Positions 33,314 through 38,499 of a stretch of DNA of 38,499 bases are shown here, piece by piece. How positions within the stretch are numbered: position 1 is the stretch's first letter; the number at the start of each line of letters is the position of its first letter. The notes below the pieces were generated by a model. The model was not told the origin of the DNA. It ran no database searches and saw only the letters and a program-made list of their open reading frames with translations. Location: positions 1-38,499 of the forward strand of contig JAOKFZ010000018.1 of NCBI GenBank assembly GCA_028247315.1. The letters are read 5' to 3'. The DNA is from Bacteroidia bacterium. GTDB lineage: Bacteria > Bacteroidota > Bacteroidia > NS11-12g > UBA9320. The position numbers and the translations under genes are program-made.

Positions 33314-33660
33314 GGTTCTGTCGCATACATTCGATAAGAATGTTGCAAATTCTAAAGTTACCTCTATTGTCAATAGACATAACTTAACCTTCGAGAAAAT
33401 AAAGACCAGGCGAGTCTAGAACCAAAATAGTAGGGTAAGATTATCGGACGCTCAAACGTCAAATAACTATTACAACAGGGTTCAAAGAATTTGAATCCGC
33501 TCGGAGAACACTAGTCGGAATAGAAATCATAGACATCATTAGAAAGGGGCAACTTTCAAATTCAAAGAAAACTCGGTTTGCTACATTTAAGTCTTTGGCT
33601 GTTTAAGATGAGTTGAAATCTGCTAGTTTTACTACCTGACAGCGGTGATGCGACAGAACC
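33314..33660 (+). mobile_element. internally deleted IS6-family insertion element
   Basis: A 347-bp element bounded by perfect 13-bp terminal inverted repeats: GGTTCTGTCGCAT at 33314-33326 and its complement at 33648-33660. The sequence resembles the GG(T/C)xCTGTTGCAAA ends of the IS6 family. Only the end of the transposase gene is left inside (33418-33606). No exact 8-bp target duplication is visible: ATTTCTTC on the left and TAAACTTC on the right share only the last four bases. The intact family is about 800 bp, so roughly 450 bp has been lost. The first 100 bp after the left end contain no recognisable coding sequence. Confidence 0.75.
33418..33606 (+). pseudogene. IS6-family transposase C-terminal fragment
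   Basis: Plus-strand reading gives KIVG, a stop at 33436-33438, then DYRTLKRQITITTGFKEFES and ARRTLVGIEIIDIIRKGQL to a stop at 33604-33606. This is the end of an IS6-family DDE transposase: the family has VEQDHR-x-IKR..GF-x-SF..A-RT-x-x-G-x-E-x-x-x-MIRKGQ here, and the glutamate of GIE is the third catalytic acid. The in-frame TAA stands where CAA (Gln of EQD) is expected, so it is a nonsense change. The rest of the gene is missing. Confidence 0.8.
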
Positions 33661-33683
33661 TAAACTTCTTCTCCCAAAAATTG

Positions 33684-33691
33684 TAATTTTG
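33684..33691 (+). promoter_or_regulatory. candidate -7 promoter element of the TPR-HTH gene
   Basis: TAATTTTG fits TAnnTTTG, lies just outside the right end of the IS6 remnant and about 58 bp upstream of the TTG start at 33749. A near match (TATTTTG) lies at 33711-33717. Confidence 0.35.
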
Positions 33692-33748
33692 ATGCAGTTA
33701 TAAACGGCACTATTTTGAAAGGTAAAGCGGTAAGTAAATAGTTTAATA

Positions 33749-35359
33749 TTGAATAAAAGAAAATACATCCTACTACTTCAGCTACTAACTCTAGCTAGTT
33801 TCTGCAATGCTCAAAATCGAAATGATTCTTTACAAGTTGTTTGGGAGGATGAAACTCAAACTGACTCTGCACGATACGATGCTCTAGAAAAATATTGCGG
33901 TAAAAATGGCACTGTGCGACCGGACTCCACACTGATATATCTTGATTATTATCATCAACTCGCTATTGAAAAGAATGCTCAACGTCAGGTATTTAGAGCT
34001 CTTAACAGAAAAGCAAATATTTATAGGCTCAAACGTGAGTTCGACAAGGCGTTGGAACTGTTCAATGAAGCGTTAATTATAGCCAAAAACCTGGAAAACA
34101 AACGTCTACAAACTCTGATACAAGGAAATATTGGCAATATATATTTGGACCAAAATAAATATCTTGAGGCTACTCGACATTATTCTCCTGCTTTAAAGGT
34201 TTTTCAAGAGCTAAAAGACAGTGCAGGAGAAGCTCGTATGCTAACTGCACTGGGTGGTGTCAATTCAGAAATCGGTAACAATGTTTTAGCATTAGAATAC
34301 TATCAAAAGTCGCTCACCTTCTATAAACAGAGGAAAGCCGCTAAATCAGATATTGCTCATATCGTGATGAATATTGGATTAGCACAATATGAAAACGATG
34401 CCTATCCGGATGCTAAATCTTCTTTTCAAAAAGCACTTAATTATCTTCAACTAGAGAAAAACATATTTTTAATTTCTGGTTGTTATCACTATTTGGCACT
34501 TATAAATCTGGAAATGAATCAATTGAAAGAAGCAGGCATTTATGCACAGAAGGCTCTACAACTCAATAACAAACTTCAAATTGAGAACAGCATTCTTGAA
34601 ACTGAAATTGTTATCGCTCAGATTTCCTACAGAAGAAATACGAACGGTGCCACTAAAAAAGCAGAACTAATTTTGAGTAAACTTCCTCATAAGACATCCT
34701 ACGAAATAAAAGCATCTGTTTATGAGCTGCTTTATAAGTGCTATAAGTCTCAAAATAAATTGAACCTTTCGCTCCAAATGCACGAGCTGTACACACTCTA
34801 TCAAGATAGCATTCAGATTGAGAGTAATAGCTATGCTGTAGTCAGGGAAACTATCAAAAGTGATTATGAACGTAGAATATACGAGACTAAGTTAGGAAGT
34901 GAAAAAGAAAAAGCAAAGTTAGAATTAAAGCAACTCCAAAAAACATATGGCATTGTTTCAATTTTTGCAATTATTATTTCACTGCTTATCTTCTATCTCC
35001 TCTCTGCGAGTAATAAGAATAAAAAAAGAAGGGGCCAGTTACTTGACGAAATAAAAAATCTAAAGGAAAATTCTGCCACAGAATTAGTAGTTGACTCAAA
35101 CAAGTTTGAGTTGAAACGAGAAAAAATTGATTCAAAACTGGAAAGAAATTTAAATGAAACAGATTGGAAAATTCTAAATATACTGCTGGACAATCCTGCT
35201 ATTACCAATAAAGAAATAGCTGAGAAGGCACACATGAGTATCGACGGAATAGGGTCATCCTTGCGAAGGATGTATGAATACTTTGAAATAAAGGAATCAA
35301 AATATAAAAAGATAACATTGCTTCTAGAAGCAATTAAGATTTCTAATGCTGTAGAATAG
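33749..35359 (+). CDS. transmembrane TPR protein with C-terminal LuxR-type HTH
   Basis: A 536-residue one-component membrane regulator. TTG at 33749 is the only start that opens a signal-like N terminus (MNKRKYILLLQLLTLASFCNAQ). Residues about 75-330 form tetratricopeptide repeats (NRKANIYRLKREFDKALELF, IGNIYLDQNKYLEATRHY, MNIGLAQYENDAYPDAKSSF). A membrane segment lies at about 400-420, followed by a basic and coiled-coil stretch. The end (about 467-530: DWKILNILLDNPAITNKEIA, MSIDGIGSSLRRMYEYF) is a winged/LuxR-like helix-turn-helix. Topology suggests TPR in the periplasm and DNA-binding part in the cytoplasm, a design widespread in Bacteroidota. Targets are unknown; the two downstream exported-protein genes are candidates. 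Confidence 0.82.
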   Translation: MNKRKYILLLQLLTLASFCNAQNRNDSLQVVWEDETQTDSARYDALEKYCGKNGTVRPDSTLIYLDYYHQLAIEKNAQRQVFRALNRKANIYRLKREFDKALELFNEALIIAKNLENKRLQTLIQGNIGNIYLDQNKYLEATRHYSPALKVFQELKDSAGEARMLTALGGVNSEIGNNVLALEYYQKSLTFYKQRKAAKSDIAHIVMNIGLAQYENDAYPDAKSSFQKALNYLQLEKNIFLISGCYHYLALINLEMNQLKEAGIYAQKALQLNNKLQIENSILETEIVIAQISYRRNTNGATKKAELILSKLPHKTSYEIKASVYELLYKCYKSQNKLNLSLQMHELYTLYQDSIQIESNSYAVVRETIKSDYERRIYETKLGSEKEKAKLELKQLQKTYGIVSIFAIIISLLIFYLLSASNKNKKRRGQLLDEIKNLKENSATELVVDSNKFELKREKIDSKLERNLNETDWKILNILLDNPAITNKEIAEKAHMSIDGIGSSLRRMYEYFEIKESKYKKITLLLEAIKISNAVE

Positions 35360-35435
35360 ATGGTTAGAATTACCATGTAATGTAACAAGTACACTATTCA
35401 CCCCTAAGCGTGAAGGGATAAGCAAGTGATTACTG

Positions 35436-35443
35436 TAGATTTG
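35436..35443 (+). promoter_or_regulatory. candidate -7 promoter element of the small lipoprotein gene
   Basis: TAGATTTG matches TAnnTTTG but ends four bases before the ATG at 35448, so a transcript from it would be nearly leaderless. It may be a chance match or point to leaderless translation. Confidence 0.3.
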
Positions 35444-35447
35444 AACT

Positions 35448-35867
35448 ATGTTAAAAATTAAAATAATAGTTTTAGGTTCTGTGCTAATGTCTTTGATGTC
35501 CATTGGTTGTAAAGAAGAAGAAAAAGCAAATCCAATAGTTGCCACGTCGTGGAGTGATGACATGGAAATGATGATTAACTCATCGGATTCAGCAAACGTC
35601 TACATGGCGACTAATGCCGAGTGGTATTTATCGGAATTTTGGCAAGAATGGACAGTAGAAAAGTTAGATGGTGAATTTGTCATGTCATCTTGGGCTGATG
35701 CTCCATCGTTTGATTTACATATTTCATATGGTCTCAAAATTACAGATACTCTTAATGTATGTGTTGACATATATCCTAATGCAGATTATCCTGATCGAAG
35801 CGGAGAAGTCTGTGCAAAATGTAAAACAATATCCTTTAACGGCACTGAGTGGGTGACTAACCAATAG
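35448..35867 (+). CDS. small lipoprotein of unknown function
   Basis: A 139-residue exported protein: signal peptide with the lipobox SIGC (Cys21), a Lys/Glu linker, then an acidic domain with several Trp and Tyr (TSWSDDMEMM, AEWYLSEFWQEW) and a pair of close cysteines near the end (EVCAKCKTI). I do not recognise it; a small beta-sandwich lipoprotein is possible. It lies between the TPR-HTH regulator and the T9SS propeller protein on the same strand, with gaps of about 88 and 59 bp, so the three may be functionally linked. Confidence 0.7.
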   Translation: MLKIKIIVLGSVLMSLMSIGCKEEEKANPIVATSWSDDMEMMINSSDSANVYMATNAEWYLSEFWQEWTVEKLDGEFVMSSWADAPSFDLHISYGLKITDTLNVCVDIYPNADYPDRSGEVCAKCKTISFNGTEWVTNQ

Positions 35868-35926
35868 GTGATTTTTAATTCTTAAGACAATTCAAACACT
35901 AATGTAACCCTTCCGAAAAAACGTTT

Positions 35927-38023
35927 ATGAATATTTTTAAATCTTTTCTCTCTACAGTAGTAGTTGTTTCCTCATTCGTTACTAACGCTCAAAATTGGGT
36001 TTCCTATCAAAGTCCTCAGCAGGTCAATGACCTTGTAGACAATGGTACTGAATTGATTATGGCAACAGATTACGGTCTTGTTGTTATGAATAAAAGCACC
36101 CTAAGTAAAACCACTTACAACACCAATAATTCTGATCTCGACGACAATCATATTACCTCTATAACCAAAGCACCCAATGGTGATATTTATTTCAGCACGG
36201 GTCAAACTATCGGTACATTTGATGGTACAGGTGTAAATGATGTGGAAATCGCTTCGGCTGTAATAACCAACATAAATACATTTGAAATTTTTGACGTCGA
36301 AGTAGCTGCTAATGGTGATTTATGGGTAGGAAATTCAGATGGGGTTTTACGCAAGCAAGGTCAGAATTGGACAAAGTATGATAAGACAGAGCTTGGAGAA
36401 TTTTTCGAAGTTTGGGATATTGAACTGGATAGTGAAGAAGACGTATTTATAGGAGCACAAAATGGTGCACACAAATTTGAATCCGGTACGTGGTCTAATA
36501 TTTCAGAAAACACATCACTTCAAGGTTATCTGCACGCGGAGCTGTTTTTTAGCAAGTCTGGGGATTTATACTTTGCCGGAGATTTAGATAGCATTGGCAG
36601 GTATGATGGTACTAATTGGGAATTGTATAGTAATGGAGGTTTAAACGGTTCTGCTATTAAAGGATTTGCAGAAGATGATAATGTTTATTTCCTTTCGCAA
36701 CAGGATGGCATTTATAAATTAGATAATGGCACTTTTACAACTTATACAGATGCACAGACTGCTGCATTCCAAGACAACTCTTCCTATTTCTATGTCGATG
36801 ACTCAAATAAGCGTTGGTTGAACTACAACATCTATTTGTCAGTAAATGATGAGGGGACTATCAGATCTACACGTATTTCTTCCAACGGTATAGAATATAA
36901 TAATGTCTCAGAAATTCACAAGAGTCAAAATGGCGACATCCTTTTTGGGATGACATCTTCGACTCAAAGCATAGCTGTATTAGATCCCGACGGAAATTGG
37001 TCTTCAATTGATCTCCCTGCAGGTATGGCTAATTATCCAATTGGTGGAAATATTTTATCTGTAGGAAATGATGACATTTGGTTATCTTCTTATCAAGGTG
37101 TTCATCATTACGATGGCACTGATTGGACTTTTACTGAATTGGCAAGATGTAGTTATCTTGCTAATGACACAAAAGGTATAATCTATGCGGCAGCAACCGA
37201 TCGTATCTACGTATTGAAAGATGGAGATACTTCCCAATATACCACCAGCAATTCACCAATAGCTGGTTTAGATAGAATCTCTGGTCTTGGTGTAGATGCA
37301 AATGATAACTTGTGGATTGCATCATTCAATTGGAGTGGAGAGGCTGCCATTCAAAAAGTAGATGCCACAGGGAATTGGACCACTTATGCCCATACAAAAC
37401 ATACTGAAATTGATCAACCAGAAGGAGGTTTTCATTTTGACAAAAATGGTAATGTCTGGGTATCTGCCAAGATTGGTGCAATTAAATTTGATGGTGAAAA
37501 TTTTACAAATCCGATTAAGGAGAATAGAAGTAATTTAGAAAATTACGAAGCATCTTCTATCGAAAGTGACTCAGAAGGAAGAATGTATTTTTCACATCAA
37601 TACGGGGTTACTACATTGCTTGACAGTGTTTGGGGAAAACTACTCATCGATGATGTCTCAAATAAAAGAACATCTGCGAATACAACCATTAAATTTGATA
37701 ATGCTGGAACATTATGGTGGGCAAGTACCTTCTCCGGAGTGTTTTCTTATACACCTGAGACTATCGCTTCCATCTTCTCTAGCATTGAGTGTGCCAATGA
37801 TGTATCAATCTACCCCAATCCCTCAAAAGGAACAATAAATTTTAGATACAAGCACCTCGGCCTATCTTCAGTAAAGATTTACAATGGCATGGGTGAATTG
37901 GTTTATACAAATGACCACTTAGATACCAATAGCCCATTACAATTGAATCAATCTCCAGGTATGTATGTGGTGATTCTCGAAAACAACAAATCTACTTCTG
38001 TACAAAAGCTTATAATAAAATAA
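35927..38023 (+). CDS. beta-propeller surface protein with T9SS type A sorting domain
   Basis: A 698-residue secreted protein. Signal peptide (about 1-21, FVTNAQ) is followed by repeated units of the two-component-regulator-propeller kind: short strands ending in [FY]DG-x-x-W (RYDGTNWELYS, HYDGTDWTFTEL, KFDGENFT) and LWVG/NLWIA/NVWVS motifs, which together would make one or two beta-propellers to about residue 620. The last 75 residues (VSIYPNPSKGTINF, VKIYNGMGELVY, GMYVVILEN, QKLIIK) are a type A T9SS sorting domain, removed on export when the protein is anchored. Unlike hybrid two-component sensors with the same propeller, it has no kinase part. Its role, sensing, binding or enzymatic, is unknown. 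Confidence 0.88.
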   Translation: MNIFKSFLSTVVVVSSFVTNAQNWVSYQSPQQVNDLVDNGTELIMATDYGLVVMNKSTLSKTTYNTNNSDLDDNHITSITKAPNGDIYFSTGQTIGTFDGTGVNDVEIASAVITNINTFEIFDVEVAANGDLWVGNSDGVLRKQGQNWTKYDKTELGEFFEVWDIELDSEEDVFIGAQNGAHKFESGTWSNISENTSLQGYLHAELFFSKSGDLYFAGDLDSIGRYDGTNWELYSNGGLNGSAIKGFAEDDNVYFLSQQDGIYKLDNGTFTTYTDAQTAAFQDNSSYFYVDDSNKRWLNYNIYLSVNDEGTIRSTRISSNGIEYNNVSEIHKSQNGDILFGMTSSTQSIAVLDPDGNWSSIDLPAGMANYPIGGNILSVGNDDIWLSSYQGVHHYDGTDWTFTELARCSYLANDTKGIIYAAATDRIYVLKDGDTSQYTTSNSPIAGLDRISGLGVDANDNLWIASFNWSGEAAIQKVDATGNWTTYAHTKHTEIDQPEGGFHFDKNGNVWVSAKIGAIKFDGENFTNPIKENRSNLENYEASSIESDSEGRMYFSHQYGVTTLLDSVWGKLLIDDVSNKRTSANTTIKFDNAGTLWWASTFSGVFSYTPETIASIFSSIECANDVSIYPNPSKGTINFRYKHLGLSSVKIYNGMGELVYTNDHLDTNSPLQLNQSPGMYVVILENNKSTSVQKLIIK

Positions 38024-38048
38024 CAAAGGCTTACAATCTGATAAAGAT

Positions 38049-38086
38049 AAAAACGGTTTGAGAGCAATCTCAAGCCGTTTTTTATT
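38049..38086 (+). terminator. rho-independent terminator after the propeller gene
   Basis: An 11-bp stem with one G-T pair (38053-38063 with 38068-38078, GCAA loop) is followed by a T run. It ends the 33749-38023 run of genes. The bases to about 38209 hold nothing recognisable. Confidence 0.8.
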
Positions 38087-38209
38087 ATTTAAAGTATCAT
38101 CCTGATTAGACGATTAAATGTGACAATTACTCATACACTAAACATCGGCAAACATTCTAAACGTTGGAATGAAAACAATATTTAATTTTGAATAATAATA
38201 AACCATGGA

Positions 38210-38479
38210 AAAAACAGTTTCAGAAGCCTATCAGGGTTTGTAAGCACTATGGTAAATAAAAGGGGTTTGCCTGATGAAAATGAAGTTCAAGCGTTCCTAA
38301 ATTTAGGATACACAGAGGGTAATATATTAGATGTCATTTTGGCTATTTCTGTAAAAACGATTAGTAATTACACCAACCATGTTTTCAAAACAGAATTAGA
38401 TACTGTTTTTAAGGCAAGAGAATGGAGTGGATATAAGGTATCGAGAAGTATATTCAATTTTTTCAGAAGTCTTGTTTAA
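38210..38479 (+). pseudogene. carboxymuconolactone decarboxylase/AhpD-family remnant (C-terminal part)
   Basis: The open frame reads SFRSLSGFVSTMVNKRGLP, then EVQAFLNLGYTEGNILDVIL, then KTISNYTNHVFKTELDTVF, which is the C-terminal part of the CMD/AhpD family (KRG, QAFLxxGYT, LSNYTNH and PLD segments). It is open before the ATG at 38249, and homology begins before that ATG, so translation from 38249 would yield only a piece. The catalytic half with the CxxC...H site of these peroxidase- or decarboxylase-like proteins is absent from the upstream sequence, and the last 20 residues (VSRSIFNFFRSLV) look like a non-homologous tail. I take it as a truncated gene; a small expressed ORF of 76 residues cannot be excluded. 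Confidence 0.65.
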
Positions 38480-38499
38480 TAAATAAAACGGTTACACTA

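Noticed and set aside
33306-33668. Target-site duplication around the IS6 remnant
   Set aside because: Flanking 8-mers share only CTTC, so a true duplication is not shown; it may have decayed or the element may have arisen by deletion.

Overview
The window looks like a chromosomal segment of a free-living, probably marine or aquatic member of the Bacteroidota. Evidence: two type IX secretion (T9SS) sorting domains, one of type B (gliding-motility/CHU_C) and one of type A; a PorP/SprF-like outer-membrane partner; many lipoproteins; a menaquinone gene pair; little visible Shine-Dalgarno sequence; and repeated TAnnTTTG elements just upstream of starts, which match the known Bacteroidota -7 promoter consensus. 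All names come from reading motifs by eye; no database search was run.

Region 1 (1-9360) is housekeeping: galE and a GNAT acetyltransferase on the minus strand; an apparent accD-gcvH-vanZ-tonB run on the plus strand ending at a strong bidirectional terminator (about 4203-4233); a convergent rmuC; an FAH-family gene divergent from aat; a menF-like isochorismate synthase overlapping a hotdog thioesterase (menaquinone synthesis); a histidine phosphatase; and a small YegP-like protein. Region 2 (9601-13154) has an M23 peptidase lipoprotein, a small haem-binding-like lipoprotein with an unusual CX4CH motif behind a perfect hairpin, bcp and ssb.

Region 3 (13532-19446) is a small glycan-degradation locus: a GH28-like protein diverges from a tight three-gene run encoding an unrecognised lipoprotein, a GH106-like alpha-L-rhamnosidase lipoprotein and a class V aminotransferase-like enzyme with a Tat signal. 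The pairing of GH28 and GH106 suggests rhamnose-containing pectin. No SusC/SusD pair, sensor or transporter is in the window. A decayed LuxR-type regulator and about 0.9 kb of non-coding DNA follow.

Region 4 (20368-29900) holds a 2825-residue PKD/Ig-repeat surface protein with a type B sorting domain. Its stop overlaps by one base the start of a PorP/SprF-like gene, the arrangement known for SprB/SprF-type adhesins. Inside it, an 881-bp segment occurs twice, 1353 bp apart, with only about five differences.

Region 5 (29901-38499) is accessory and partly decayed: a small secreted ORF, a PqqB-like metallo-beta-lactamase-fold lipoprotein flanked by a short imperfect repeat, an NTF2-like plus starch-binding-like secreted protein, a 347-bp internally deleted IS6-family element with 13-bp inverted repeats, a periplasmic-TPR/cytoplasmic-HTH transmembrane regulator, a small lipoprotein, a T9SS type A propeller protein, and a carboxymuconolactone decarboxylase remnant without its catalytic half.

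I found no tRNA, rRNA, CRISPR array or complete mobile element. The strongest leads for undescribed biology are the glycan locus with its Tat-exported PLP-fold enzyme and unknown lipoprotein, and the recently homogenised repeats of the giant adhesin.
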